Assembly (NCBI GenBank): GCA_020284085.1
Contig: JACEVL010000517.1
Location: 12,501 to 76,500 of the forward strand
Source of the DNA: Aporrectodea caliginosa
Taxonomy: Eukaryota; Annelida; Clitellata; Crassiclitellata; Lumbricidae
Length of the DNA stretch: 64,000 bases
Reading direction: 5' to 3'
Part shown: one piece after another, positions 52,401 through 62,417 of the stretch
Position numbering within the stretch: position 1 is the stretch's first letter
Layout: each line of letters opens with the position of its first letter
Translations under genes and position numbers: made by a program
The notes under the pieces: model-generated
What the model was told of the DNA's origin: nothing
Database searches by the model: none
The model's input: the letters and a program-made list of their open reading frames with translations, nothing else

Positions 52401-53999
52401 CTTGATCGTTACACTTAATAAGATGCTTGATGTCCTTCGCACAGCTGTTCTGCTTGAGCAAACCAACCGTAACTGGCAGATCCCGATAGAGCTTAAGCAG
52501 CTCAACCAAAAACGATTTGTGCTGTCCGGATTTGGCATCCTGCAACCATCCATAAAGTGTCTTCCAGGCACCATCATCAAGAGCTCTTCAACAAAACATA
52601 ACAAAAAACAAAAGAACATTGTAAATTTCAAGCAAAAGTCAATAACTAGAAATTTTTCATAAAGAATGTAGGCAACAAATTTCACTGGAAACTGTATATT
52701 TGCAGAGTAAATTAAAAGTTGCTATTACTCAACTATAATAATACACAACTTAAAACATATAAAGCAATAATGATTGACATCATACAATGCAACTGCTTAG
52801 GTGAAACAGTACGTTTTTGTTGTCAAATAAACATCCCCATAGCCCATCATCACATTACAAAAATTTTCTGGAAAAATAGTCACAAATTAATCTTTAAAAA
52901 ACTTAAGAGACAATGGCTGAACTGCGAATCTGGTAAGAGAGAATAATTTAATGAGTAGCAACTTACTTTAGGATGATCTCTCTGTCTGTTGTTGCTTGGA
53001 GAACATTGATAAACATGCACTGACTAACTAACTTGTCAGAGTTCATCATTAGCCTACAATAAGAAAACACAGTTAAGAAAACATTAGTAAAAACAGTTGT
53101 AGTTTAACTTCATCCTAATCACCAAATACAGTATTCTGTCTGTACTGTATTCTATCTGGGCATTTATAAAGCGACTCTAGCAGCAGTGACTATTCAGAGG
53201 TGCTCAACAGGGAGCCAATGAATTTCGTTCATCAGTGATTAGACAGACTAAGCTGGAATAACACCACTATATATAGCAGCCAGAGCTACCTTGTTAGTTT
53301 GTAATCAACACCAGATTCTTATTTTGAACATTTTATAATTCCTGAAGACAGAAGACTTTACAACATTGAATCCATTTCTGCAGTACACATAATGGAAACA
53401 CATCATTTTCTCAACCAGCTTTTAGGATACATTGGTTAGGGCATCTTCAGCTAGTACTACATAAATGGTTTTCAGTTACAAATATCACATTTATTTCTAA
53501 GACAACACAAGCAAGCGCTCAGTACAGTATATACTAAGATTCTCTCTATCAATAATGGATCCAGTGTAATTTAAACAACAGAATCACAAGAACTTAATTA
53601 ACAAATGAGGTTGAAGCTATTAGTGAAGTTCAGAATGTAGAACATGTACTCATTAGTTGAAGTGGTAAAGCACAGGAATGATAGATTTGGTCACATGCTG
53701 ACGATTTGTTGACCATGACACTTCTTGCTCAGCTTCAAATATATATTCGTTATTACTGATTTCAACTAAACTTTCTACGCAAAGATCAGAAGTTCACATT
53801 GTGAGTTACTGCCAAATTGTGGTGAGTGGATAACTACATTTCAAAGTTTATTTTACCTTTGAAAAAAAGTAGCCTCTGTCACGTCCTTGATGTTTCCATC
53901 TTTACCGAGCTTCTTGCTGAACAACTTCAAGACATCAAAGGGATCGCCCAACATGTCTAAATTTTCAGACATCATCTCTTCCGCATCAGAAGCAGGCAT
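40311..53999 (-). CDS. PPP1R10: PNUTS, nuclear targeting subunit of protein phosphatase 1 (PP1 regulatory subunit 10), 856 aa
   Basis: Seventeen coding exons, in transcript order: 53999-53857, 53053-52967, 52585-52401, 51872-51789, 51376-51083, 49315-49237, 48482-48343, 47840-47647, 47228-47060, 46705-46550, 45985-45870, 45042-44915, 43656-43581, 43232-42945, 41925-41730, 41001-40864, 40408-40311. All introns are GT-AG, phases agree throughout, and the sum is 2571 nt. Residues about 75-160 form the TFIIS-N/LW-type domain. KAVTW (487-491) is the RVxF PP1-docking motif, followed by [11 protein letters not shown] and VNVNKI (511-516), the most conserved block of the family. Residues 618-824 are Met/Pro/Gly-rich. 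The C-terminus is a CCCH finger (C830, C838, C844, H848). In vertebrates PNUTS docks PP1 with WDR82 and TOX4 in the nucleus and acts on RNA polymerase II CTD phosphorylation and termination. The long GHRPHEG-type repeat of mammals is absent. The ATG is the first in frame in its exon, and an untranslated exon upstream is expected. Confidence 0.96.
40864..41001 (-). CDS. PPP1R10: PNUTS coding exon 16 (residues 779-825)
   Basis: [20 protein letters not shown], then [18 protein letters not shown]. Low complexity. The donor AGAG|GTAAAG joins the zinc-finger exon in phase 1. Confidence 0.92.
41085..41345 (-). repeat. LINE-tail module inside PNUTS intron
   Basis: CATTTATATAGCACCTTTTC and ACTCAGGGTGCTT on the plus strand match the tail module seen at 53160 and 60535. 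The upstream 200 bp probably belongs to the same copy. It lies between exons 15 and 16. Confidence 0.55.
41730..41925 (-). CDS. PPP1R10: PNUTS coding exon 15 (residues 714-779)
   Basis: Gly/Pro/Met-rich ([20 protein letters not shown]). Parallel to the GPGGP-type region of vertebrate PNUTS. Phase 0 in, phase 1 out. Confidence 0.93.
42945..43232 (-). CDS. PPP1R10: PNUTS coding exon 14 (residues 618-713)
   Basis: [20 protein letters not shown], then a Met/Gln/Pro-rich stretch ([20 protein letters not shown]). Low complexity, probably disordered. Donor ATG|GTTAGT. Confidence 0.93.
43581..43656 (-). CDS. PPP1R10: PNUTS coding exon 13 (residues 592-617)
   Basis: [20 protein letters not shown], with IPLTD at the end. 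It corresponds to the vertebrate P.PYEPIPPK.IPLDE region. Donor GAT|GTAAGT. Confidence 0.9.
44286..44465 (+). mobile_element. MITE, 180 bp, hAT-like 8-bp flanks
   Basis: Starts CATGGGCGTATTTAGGGGTG and ends GGCTACGCCCATG. It is flanked by CACTCAGC (44278-44285) and AACTCAGC (44466-44473), 7 of 8 identical. No coding sequence. It lies in the PNUTS intron between exons 12 and 13. Confidence 0.72.
44558..44656 (+). pseudogene. LINE ORF2 C-terminal remnant
   Basis: [20 protein letters not shown], then [12 protein letters not shown] and stop. The WNxLP...SxxxFxxxLKTYLF pattern is the usual C-terminus of L2/CR1-type LINE proteins. It is antisense to PNUTS, within an intron. Confidence 0.7.
44915..45042 (-). 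CDS. PPP1R10: PNUTS coding exon 12 (residues 550-592)
   Basis: [20 protein letters not shown], then [20 protein letters not shown]. It matches the vertebrate W..PRPL....TPGSNS.ER..Q.ERE...LQ.L..NK order. Confidence 0.95.
45870..45985 (-). CDS. PPP1R10: PNUTS coding exon 11 (residues 511-549)
   Basis: [20 protein letters not shown], then [13 protein letters not shown]. It continues the conserved block after the PP1 motif (vertebrate VNVNKI..F and SHDNMEEK). Confidence 0.95.
46085..46235 (-). repeat. SINE family A, copy 2 (body)
   Basis: GGCAGCCAT, GTGTTAAAAACTTCATTTTTC, TGAGGGCAGGTGACCAGT and GCACAGGTGGAGTAGACATTTC align in order with 25510-25690. It lies between PNUTS exons 10 and 11, in sense with the gene. 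Confidence 0.65.
46550..46705 (-). CDS. PPP1R10: PNUTS coding exon 10: PP1-docking motif (residues 459-511)
   Basis: [19 protein letters not shown] then [16 protein letters not shown] at 487-491 is the RVxF-class PP1-binding motif, and W491 is the conserved aromatic of PNUTS (vertebrate KSVTW or KTVTW). This exon identifies the gene. Confidence 0.97.
47060..47228 (-). CDS. PPP1R10: PNUTS coding exon 9 (residues 403-459)
   Basis: Acidic, Ser-rich linker ([20 protein letters not shown]). No domain. Phase 0 in, phase 1 out. Confidence 0.88.
47647..47840 (-). CDS. PPP1R10: PNUTS coding exon 8 (residues 338-402)
   Basis: Encodes [21 protein letters not shown], parallel to the vertebrate GFLDAL...KIKKKKK block and a likely nuclear-localisation segment. 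A Ser-rich tail follows. Donor CCTTCA|GTAAGC, phase 0. Confidence 0.93.
48343..48482 (-). CDS. PPP1R10: PNUTS coding exon 7 (residues 291-338)
   Basis: Encodes a Ser/Thr-rich stretch then [13 protein letters not shown], parallel to the vertebrate IKVKIIPPQ motif. Donor AAAAAC|GTAAGT. Confidence 0.92.
49237..49315 (-). CDS. PPP1R10: PNUTS coding exon 6 (residues 265-291)
   Basis: The acceptor AAATTAG|GACTAG restores [11 protein letters not shown], matching the vertebrate STGLELETPS block. A second AG five bases downstream would lose this motif. Donor GCAAG|GTAAGC. Confidence 0.9.
51083..51376 (-). CDS. PPP1R10: PNUTS coding exon 5 (residues 167-265)
   Basis: A 294-nt Ser/Asn-rich, low-complexity linker ending in [14 protein letters not shown]. 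It corresponds to the basic linker before the FRSTGLE motif of vertebrates. The open frame reads further 5' into a foldback repeat, but the TTTTTTAG|AAAAAG acceptor sets the exon start. Confidence 0.93.
51427..51540. repeat. 114-bp foldback (near-perfect palindrome)
   Basis: The arms 51427-51475 and 51492-51540 match at about 45 of 49 positions, ending in TTTAAAATGCAGAC and its complement. The centre can pair further (AAGTCA with TGACTT). It lies 51 bp upstream of the PNUTS exon 5 acceptor on the transcribed strand. It resembles a foldback MITE. Confidence 0.88.
51576..51770. repeat. Tandem duplication, 95-100-bp unit, two copies
   Basis: Both units begin CAAAG(A/T)CCAA and end in AACATTTTGAAATTCAGAAT with a TATATTTTTGAAC end. 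The small palindrome TGAAATTCAGAATTTCA is in each. It lies in the PNUTS intron between exons 4 and 5. Confidence 0.85.
51789..51872 (-). CDS. PPP1R10: PNUTS coding exon 4 (residues 139-167)
   Basis: Encodes [19 protein letters not shown], the last helix of the domain, with the usual Ala/Val-x-x-Trp pattern. Donor AATG|GTTAGA. Confidence 0.92.
52401..52585 (-). CDS. PPP1R10: PNUTS coding exon 3 (residues 77-139)
   Basis: Core of the LW domain: [41 protein letters not shown]. Compare the vertebrate GGYKLLNNWL and LQHLPLTVDHLKQN pattern. The acceptor TTGAAG|AGCTC is set by phase. Confidence 0.95.
52967..53053 (-). CDS. PPP1R10: PNUTS coding exon 2 (residues 48-77)
   Basis: Encodes [20 protein letters not shown], a helical stretch entering the TFIIS-N-like domain. 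The acceptor is TATTGTAG|GCTAATG and the donor CTAAA|GTAAGT. Confidence 0.92.
53160..53260 (-). repeat. LINE remnant with internal deletion
   Basis: The minus strand reads NEIHWLP, the conserved LHWLP motif, directly followed by the tail module GAGCACCTCTGAATAG and AGAGTCGCTTTATAAATG. It lies between PNUTS exons 1 and 2. Confidence 0.6.
53857..53999 (-). CDS. PPP1R10: PNUTS coding exon 1 (residues 1-48)
   Basis: Starts at ATG 53999. The exon extends 5' to an acceptor at 54027-54028, adding nine in-frame codons without another ATG. It encodes an acidic N-terminus, then [20 protein letters not shown]. The donor is CAAAG|GTAAAA, phase 2. Confidence 0.88.
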
Positions 54000-54295
54000 T
54001 ATATCGTACGTCGTTGTACCAGGAAGCTGAAAGCAAACACAGAAATTAAATAATCATATAAAAACAATAAATATTAATCAGTTCTATGCATGTAATCTAA
54101 TTTTTGTCATGGCTCCCTTAAAAACTGAAAGTACAAACTGCAAGCTGAAAAAAATAAACCAACTTGATGAAAATACCCTGCAACAACACAAACAGATGTT
54201 AGTTTACACATTTAAAAACTAAGGACTTCATTTCCTGAAATAGTGAAAACTGCTTACACAGGACAGTTCTGACCTGCAATAAAATTACACGTTAT

Positions 54296-54689
54296 GCGAC
54301 CCAGGGAATCAAAATGAGTTGGATGTTGGCAAATAATATTGTTAGAAAAACAGCAAAATATGAATAGAGCCATTTTTTACTCATTTTCAGATTTTAATGA
54401 AAATGGGCAAAAATATGATTTTTTACATTTCTGATATCTGACATTTGATGAAATTCATTGTTTTAATGTGTATTTTCAGGATTTTGTAAACGCATTGTAT
54501 TAGTTTTCATGATTGTATATTAAAATTATTTTAAAATTATTTTAAAAAATTGGACACATAATCATTCGTAACTTTGTCAAAAAGCTAAAACAAAATTTTT
54601 CTGTCATTTTAAAGCAAAAAATGTCGTCTTTAAATATACTCATATTCAAAAATTTCCGACATGTGACTCATTTTGATTCCTTGGGTCAC
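54296..54689. mobile_element. Non-autonomous DNA transposon, about 394 bp
   Basis: GCGACCCAGGGAATCAAAAT on the left pairs with ATTTTGATTCCTTGGGTCAC on the right (GTGACCCAAGGAATCAAAAT inverted). The AT-rich interior has no frame. No clear target duplication. Confidence 0.72.
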
Positions 54690-55531
54690 AAATTTGTGAT
54701 TGTAAAATCAATTACATAAAACAACCAAAATATCAAAACAGCAACATAATAAATTAGCAGTATATATACTGGTATATATATATATATATATAAATACACA
54801 AATCAGACACAAACTTATACATATGTGTGTATGCATACCTATACACACATTATGTCACTAGGTTAGGATGCATTCTGCAGACGAAAACTGACAAACTTCC
54901 CTTTTCCCCTCCTCACACCTGCCCTAGATTGGGATTGAGTTTTGCTTGTAATTTTGATCCTTTCCAACCAACGCTTCAAACCACAAATCGCACTTGGCTA
55001 ACTCGTAATATCTATGCCAACTATGAAATACAATATTCATTTCTTTACAAGTGTGTTGGAGGCAAGCCTAAGTTAGTAATCTTTAAATAAATACTTTGAT
55101 GTTAGTTATGAAGAACTAAAATGCAGTACTAAAGCATTCATCGTTGATAGACTTTACAACATAAATACATCTATGAGCTTGAACATTTTTATTACAAACT
55201 TGTGTTTTACATATTTTAATGTCTACACTTTTTTCTTTTGTCAAATACACTTCGCATAAATTTTAAATACTATTGAATAAAGAATATATGTATTCTGGTC
55301 CTACATCACCTACTCATTGAAAACGGATAATTTTAATAGTTGAGCTTTGCTAAATATACAGAAATCCAGTTTTACTGTATGTTTAACGAACTTATATTTT
55401 AAGGATATGCCTCTAAGTATTACTTGTAATGTAAGCTCACTTCATGTTAATGAAATAATATTAACAATATAATAATAATCTAATATTTATAATATTTAAT
55501 AATAATTACATTAATTATATTATAATAATTT

Positions 55532-55630
55532 AATGGAACAAACTCGCGGACTTTATCCGCAAATCCTCAACATTATCGATTTTCAAAACTAACTTTAAAA
55601 CTTATTTGTTCAAGATTTACTATGATTGAT
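55532..55630 (+). pseudogene. LINE ORF2 C-terminal remnant
   Basis: WNKLADFIRKSSTLSIFKTN, then FKTYLFKIYYD and stop, followed by GTGCTATAAATGACAG and a (TAA)n tail. It is the same C-terminal pattern as 44558-44656. Confidence 0.72.
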
Positions 55631-55840
55631 TTGTCTGTTACGCACTTTTGTGCAAGATTCCCATTTTGTTTAGGTGTGCTATAAATGACAGTCTAATAAT
55701 AATAATAATAATGTTATGTTTATTACTATTCTGAAACTGATAGATAGAACAAAACATTAAGTTGAGTCCAAGTCATTTGAATGTGTATTGTTAATGAAAT
55801 TTCCATGAATGAATTCCACTTAATTGATAGCAATCGTAAT

Positions 55841-56345
55841 CAAATAGAGTACTTATAAAGCACCACTTAAAATCAGAGGTGCTCCCGACCCATTCTAGTG
55901 TCTTCACTGACAAAAAGAGAGGTTTCAGGCGCTTGTCGAACTGGTCAGAGGAAAGAGAAAGGAACTCAGGTAGGTATTTGAGGCGGCTCCAACTAGAGGG
56001 GCCCACAGAAGCGGAACTCCTAGAATGGGCCATAGACAGGGTTTAAAGTGGTGTGGGAACTGTGGGAACGGCGTTCCCACTGCTCTGGAAATTTTTTGCT
56101 TGCGTTCCGACTGCTCACCATGCAATGGAACCATGATAACACATGCGTTCCAAGAAAACTCTCTTCGGAGTTCCCACTGCTCACCCAAACCAATTTAACC
56201 ACTGGCCATAGAGGTACGCATTCGAGGGACAACCAAGTGACCACGGGCTGAAGATTGAAGCGCAGAACAGAAACTGGAGTACAACAGGCCTTGAGATAGT
56301 GAGTCCTGAGCAAAGCCGGCAAGACAATTTCACATGAGGGAGCAG
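55841..56345 (-). pseudogene. LINE ORF2 C-terminal fragment, split by a MITE
   Basis: The minus strand carries LVVPRMRTS upstream of the insertion and MAHSRSSASVGPSSW, then SLSSDQFDKRLKPLFLS, downstream. The frame is continuous only if 168 bp plus one 8-bp duplication are removed. The tail module GAGCACCTCTGATTTT and GTGCTTTATAAGTAC ends the copy. Same LINE family as 60510-60972. Confidence 0.78.
56037..56204. mobile_element. hAT-type MITE, 168 bp, inserted in a LINE fragment
   Basis: Begins CAGGGTTTAAAGTGGTG and ends CCAATTTAACCACTG (imperfect inverted ends). Exact 8-bp duplications GCCATAGA flank it at 56029-56036 and 56205-56212. The interior repeats GTTCCCACTGCTC-like blocks. Confidence 0.85.
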
Positions 56346-56654
56346 ATCTTGAATTGGATATGTACAATGGATCATTACATAGTAATTGTAATTATTAACT
56401 TCTGTTGCACCCATGTCTAATGCACAATCAACGGTTCACCAAAAACAGTCCATAATCTGGTCAATATTCACACGAACAGTGCTAAAGACAGAGATAGACA
56501 GCTTCTGGATAAGCAATTTCAATAAGGTTAGTCATAAGTTCAGAATGTACCGACATAAGCAACCGAGTAGCACAGATACTGGGAGTGAGTTCCAAAATCT
56601 AGGTCCATCAAACCAAAAAGCTCATTCACTAAGAACAGTTCTAGTTTCAGGTAT

Positions 56655-56790
56655 GCCCAGGGTGAGAATTGTCGGGGGTTGGGGAGGTTCAACCCCCCCC
56701 CCCTACCCCCAGTCCTTCTCAGGCTCCCATAGTAAAGTCTACATTTCGCACCCAAACTGCACATAAATCAACGTCTAACCCCCCCTGTTA
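56655..56790 (+). repeat. Interspersed repeat (GAATTGTCGGGGGTT family), copy 2
   Basis: GAGAATTGTCGGGGGTTGGG, CCCCCAGTCCTTCTCAGG and CATTTCGCACCC match 20425-20510 in order. It contains a poly-C run at about 56692-56702. Confidence 0.6.
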
Positions 56791-57672
56791 TTTTTTTACA
56801 AATCCCATACTGGGTATACCCACACAAAGGCAATTAGTTGATATCATTGAATAATAGTCTGACAATAAGGACTAATTTCAAGTAGGCCTACTGTGGTTGG
56901 CCAGAGTACTTAAAACCAGCCCATACTCTCCTACTTGCTTTTATTCCACGAGGTCATCTGATTACGTTTCTCTTGTCATGCCTGTGCTTTAAACTCTCCC
57001 GTACCTTATCCGCGATTGATCCGGTTTAAAATACTAATCAACTGGACGATTGTCAATAGGTGACTCCAAAAGCGGAACAACCAACACCCACTAGGTCTAC
57101 TAGTGCCCGAGGTCTTGATGTCAACCCTAACATTAAACCAATTCTAAAAACACCTGCATTGTCATCATTAAAGAGTTCTAAACTCTGTAGTTACTTGGAT
57201 GCAAACGGTTCAGCAATTCACGCAATGAAGTGCATAACGTTATTCTGACTAAAGCGCGGGAATGCGTTTCAAATAAGTCTACAAATCACGCAGGCCTACG
57301 ACTCGGCAACGCCCATAATGCTAATCATCGACGACGTATAGGCCTAATATGCGCTAGGCCGAGACCAGTGTTCGCATATTTTCCTTAGCAACGGCCAGTG
57401 TCTCGAGCCAGTTCAAGCCAGCCAACGCACCAGGCTCTAACGTCAGCGTAGGCGATTAGAGACGTTTGCATCCTCGCAACGCTGGGACGGCCATTAGCGA
57501 ACGCACGCAACCGACCACCAACCAATCGATCGGCAGGACAAGGCCGAGCACCGTAGGCAAGCGCAATTCACTGTAGCCTCGGACTACCGTATGGCGCTCG
57601 GTTGACGGGCTGAAGTTCTTTCTGCAGTATTTAGGCCACCGGTACGCCCTATTGGCAAAGTACAGGCGCGCA

Positions 57673-57735
57673 CACTACCACCCAGTCACACGCCTGCAGC
57701 ACATGCACCAACGTGTATATATATATATATGTGTA

Positions 57736-57768
<33 letters not shown>

Positions 57769-57790
57769 CGGTACATGTATATAGAACCTT
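57673..57790 (+). repeat. Duplicated 48-bp block plus (TA)n, copy 1
   Basis: ACACTACCACCCAGTCACAC and the following CGCCTGCAGCACATGCACCA are identical to 58393-58440. Both copies lead into (TA)n. Here the (TA) run extends to about 57770. Confidence 0.88.
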
Positions 57791-58392
57791 CAACAGGCAT
57801 TATTCAGGCTAGGCTCAACCAGGTACATCGTGTAGTGAAAGCTTCAAGGCAGACGCTCCCACACATCCTTTATGCTAGCCAGCCCCCAGCAGCTAAACTA
57901 GGCCAGTTAATACAATACTGAGCTCGCAAGACTATCTTGCCTGTTGAGCGGCCGTTTAAGCTTGTGCTACAGCTACACAAGGGCTATACATGTAGTTAAC
58001 TTGTACTTTGTTAAAATATTATGTTCAACAGATTTTTAGTGACGGGAATGCACCAACTATTCAAAGGTCAACTAGTACTCTTTGGTCGGGACTATAATAA
58101 ATCTTGCTCTAATTAAATATGCGCACACGATTATCTATTAAAACTATATTCTGCAATAGTTATGATTAAAGGATGTTTCGAATGGGGAACCGGTAGAGTG
58201 CGAAGACCGATTCAAAGTCCAATTCAAGACTCCAATATTCAATTCCACTGAACGATACAAAATCTGCACAGCAATCAACAGTCAACGAACAATTTTAAGT
58301 CCTATCACTCCTATGATACGTGACTGTCGCTCACTTGAAACCTAAATCGTGCTTTCAATAATTACCAAACTGCTTCATCCACACCTGTTCAA

Positions 58393-58452
58393 CACTACCA
58401 CCCAGTCACACGCCTGCAGCACATGCACCAACGTGTGTATATATATATATCA
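58393..58452 (+). repeat. Duplicated 48-bp block plus (TA)n, copy 2
   Basis: Identical block, 720 bp downstream of copy 1. A short CCCCAGCAGCT match also follows in both copies. Confidence 0.85.
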
Positions 58453-60509
58453 TATAACCCCCACCCCAGCAGCTTTATCCACGTGCTTTGCAGTTGCATC
58501 CAGCACACTCGCGTATCCCGATTTACCTAGCATTTTGCTCCAAAGTAAACACATGCCAAACGAACCCCCGTAAGTTATCCTTATACTTATTTTAATTAAC
58601 CCACTACCAATTTCACAGCAAAGTTCGTCTTGTGCAACTACATACCATTCATTCAAGCCACGTTTCCGTACAATCCAATCAGTAAAAGTTTATCTTCAAT
58701 TTTTTTTTATCCCATTCAAGTCTCTTTCACTCCACATTTAGACATTACAATCGCAACTACTGGACATAATAGAACAGCATAATCTTCCTTGGAAAAACAG
58801 AGCAATAACTTCTTTACTTACTTGCTAGCGCAGGATTCGCAAGGTCTCCATTTTTCGTTATTAAACATCTATCACCACTTAAAACTAGTCACAGATATGT
58901 ATGCATAGGTAACACGGAATATGCATATCCGTCCACCCACCCACCGACGTTATCGAAATGGCTACTCCATATTGTCCACGGTCGTAATCAAGATGCGTGG
59001 CGCCCCGCAGGCGCATTACTTTCGTTTGATAGCACCATGTCCAACTTTTTGCTATACAGCAAAGTATAAAAGCCTCCGCCAGCATTCAGAGCAACCTGTC
59101 GGGTTTTCAACGCCTGTGACAATTTCAGATGTCCAGCTACTGGCTTATTCCGTGCAGAAACTTACCGACCGCATTTGCGGTTTCAACAGGTTTCGCCAGG
59201 TGGCGTACCAAACTTTTCCAGCGGATTTCGCTGGGCTACCGTCTTTTTTTACAAATAGCAAACTACCAATTGCCAATCATTTCTAAACTACATGTGGCTA
59301 TCTTTCCTAGTTTTTTTTCTATTACGGCGTCATGAGCCAGGTTTTAAACTAGAACGTATACACCACGACAGGACACAATTCAACATATACATTTCACATA
59401 ACAGTATACATTATATTGCGTTAGTTCACCGAAACAATTGATTCGACATTCGTTTGGAGTCACCACTGTCCACTGCCATCAACGTTCACTAATAGGTTTA
59501 TGAATAAGTCCACAATTGAAGCAGTTGCGTTCCGCAAGTCAAGAGTCCAACAGAACCGCAACACAGTGAAATCCAACTGAAGACAGATCAATCTACAATA
59601 GCCACTAAGAAAACATTGATTAATAGCCTAAAAACTGCATGAAACTCGTTCCACTTCAGCAAAATCGCCAAGTTTCACGAATCCGTTTCAAGCGAAATAT
59701 CTCTTCTCCTAAAACAAGACAAAAATCCACTATAACATGACCACTTTGGCAAGAAATCAACACCCATTAGCTTTAGACCACCAAGAAACTGCATATTTGC
59801 AAGCCTGCCATCTCAGCCAACTTAAAAATGGAATTTTAAAGATCCACTTACAAAAAACCATCAAAACCTGCGTAAGAAGCCACCAACAAAACTTTAATTT
59901 GAAACTTTCTTAGTAATTTATTTCTTCGAGACGGCAGTTGCTACGGTGTTATTGTCATCTTGGTCCTGGCTTACAACAGCAATGCCACTTGTCTCTTAAT
60001 TATTAGCACCTAAAGTAGATTGCATGGCCTTAAAAGGGTCACATGCACAAGTAAATACACTTCCAACATATTTCCTCGACTACTTTGTTTAAAAATGATA
60101 CAGCTCAGTATGACTCAATAAAGCAGGCACATCATCAAGTGCTATTACACTACAGTACACCATACAATCGATCAATCAACCAAGGCTTGCAAACTGTTGA
60201 ATGTTTCACAGCAAAATAAAGTGTAAGAGTTGACAAAATAATTCAGGTCAATTCTGAAATTAAAAAATTATTAGTATTGCAAAGCTGTATAATAATCGTA
60301 ACTTCAAAATTTCTCCAGGACCCAAGAAAGTGAAGTTGCTGGAACACTACCCATTTCGACCATGGAAACTAAATGACCAAATACCTTAACAAAATGGAGT
60401 GATTTTTCAACTAATTACTGTTCAACAATTCACTTTGGACTAATCAGAGGCACACTCACAAGTTGAAGGGCAGGGAAACATCAGTCAAATTGACATGGAT
60501 ATACATTTT

Positions 60510-60972
60510 TGTAATTAATTGAATTGTATTTAAGCATTTGTAAAGCGCCTTTAGTAGGGTGAACCATTCAGAAGTGCTCCCAGAGTGCAAGGCACCGCGA
60601 AAAGAAGCAGGTTTTGAGAAACGCGAAGGAAGAAGAAAGAGTGCTAGATAGAATTGTAGAGCGAACAGAAGGAGAAAGGGCATTCCAAAGAAAGGGACCA
60701 ATTGCAGCGAAGGAACGAGACTGAGCCATAGCAGTTCTACTACGGGGAACCAGAAGGTCAAGTCTATTAGAGGAAGGAAGTGTACGGTGGGAGGAAGTTG
60801 AATGAGGCCGATGTATTACGTCAACCAGATATTTCGGGGCAAGACCCCTCTGGGCCTTGAAGATCAGGGTGATGATTTTAAATTGTATGCGAGCAGCGAG
60901 AGGGAGCCAATGAAGTTCATTAAACAAAGGTCGAGGTGCGAGAGCATATTTTTGAAGAAAACAGGTTCTCAT
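60510..60972 (-). pseudogene. LINE ORF2 C-terminal fragment with 3' tail
   Basis: The minus frame contains NELHWLPLAARIQFKIITLI, FKAQRGLAPKYLVDVI, LLVPRSRTAMAQSRSFAAIG and FLWNALSPSVRS. This is the classic L2/CR1-type C-terminus (LHWLP...K.LHGLAP.YL...FAxxGPxLWNxLP). The tail is GAGCACTTCTGAATGG and GCGCTTTACAAATG. It is 5'-truncated: no RT or endonuclease domain. Confidence 0.88.
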
Positions 60973-62417
60973 ATATTTGAGTCAAAGACAGTTTGAAAAT
61001 AGTTTGCTATTACACAACAGAAAAGAAGTTACTGAAAGCAGGAGGCAGTGAACAGATCAATGCACTAAAAGTACAGAAACTTCAGGGGCTCATATTATCG
61101 AAGGACAGAACAAAAAATCAGCAACAGGAAGCAGGTTGTAAATTATACCTGAATACATAAAATTCACCTTTCAAACTATCAAAATAATCTGAACTGAATA
61201 AAATAGTTAAAAATTACTACAGTGCCAGATATCAGACTTTTAAAACATCCATATAGCATTTCACAGGTAACAAAAAGCCCAGCAATTATATATCTTAATG
61301 TTCCAATAATGAACTTGTAAAGCTAAAATTTAAGTAGCATAAAAGCAACATGCTCCATAAACAGTCCAAGAAGCAGCATGTTTTCCAAGAAAACAGGTTC
61401 TCATCCTTCACGTTGTCTTCATAGTTTACACTAAAAGTAAGCTTGAAACAGTGCAACGCTAACAAGGCCATGCAGAAGTGAGTAGATATGCAACTATCTA
61501 AATGTACCAAACTCAAATTTCCTGTTCCCAGGATTCAAAGCACCTTTCCAGACTTAGTCAGAAGGGCATAATCCATTTATAATAGTATTGCATGCTACTG
61601 CAGCAGTCTCTAGCAAATTACATCGACTTGGAATGACGATGTACCCCACATTTTAAACAAAACTTGGGATTACCAGGCTTTCGACAGATTAAAGCGTTAC
61701 ATAACCAGTCTTTCACATACAGATCCCAATCAGCAAAGGGAGAAAGATGTGCTTACCTCAATGAAGATAAAAGAGGGGAAATATGTTAACAGAATCAATT
61801 TCAGTTGATTAGTCCAAGATGGTAAATCCAACACAGCAGAACACAATTACAATTGTCTGATATCTGGCACTCTAGCTCCACAATAATATCAATACAACAG
61901 AGCAGAAACGTTCACTCTGAATGCCAACCCACTTCAGCTAAAGAATAATCCTATGTCTTATATTCCAAGATACCACTTAGATAACTAATCATTCACACAC
62001 TACATATAACATGCATCCAATTCTTATGACAAGCAACAATTTTGAGTATTCCTATTTGCAATAGGAATACTATTATAATGCGCTCTTGTAAACAAAACAT
62101 TTAATTTAATACTGCTCACTATTTGACCAACGTAAAAAACATATAATTCAAAAGAATCAGAATACCAACAGCTATCATAAATGGGCTTGGTAATTGTTCA
62201 TTTTAACTTTGAAAAAACTAACTTTTAGATACCATATTTAGTTAAGTATTTTACTTTATTAAATACTTTTACTGTGTCTACAACATTCATAAATCAGTTA
62301 TGATAAAAAATGTAATTTTTGCAGAAACTACAATTTCTGTAATTTTGTCTTAAAGAAAAACTAAAAGTGTTTGTAGTGTAAACAACAGCAAAGACTCGCA
62401 CATAACCATAACGTTTC

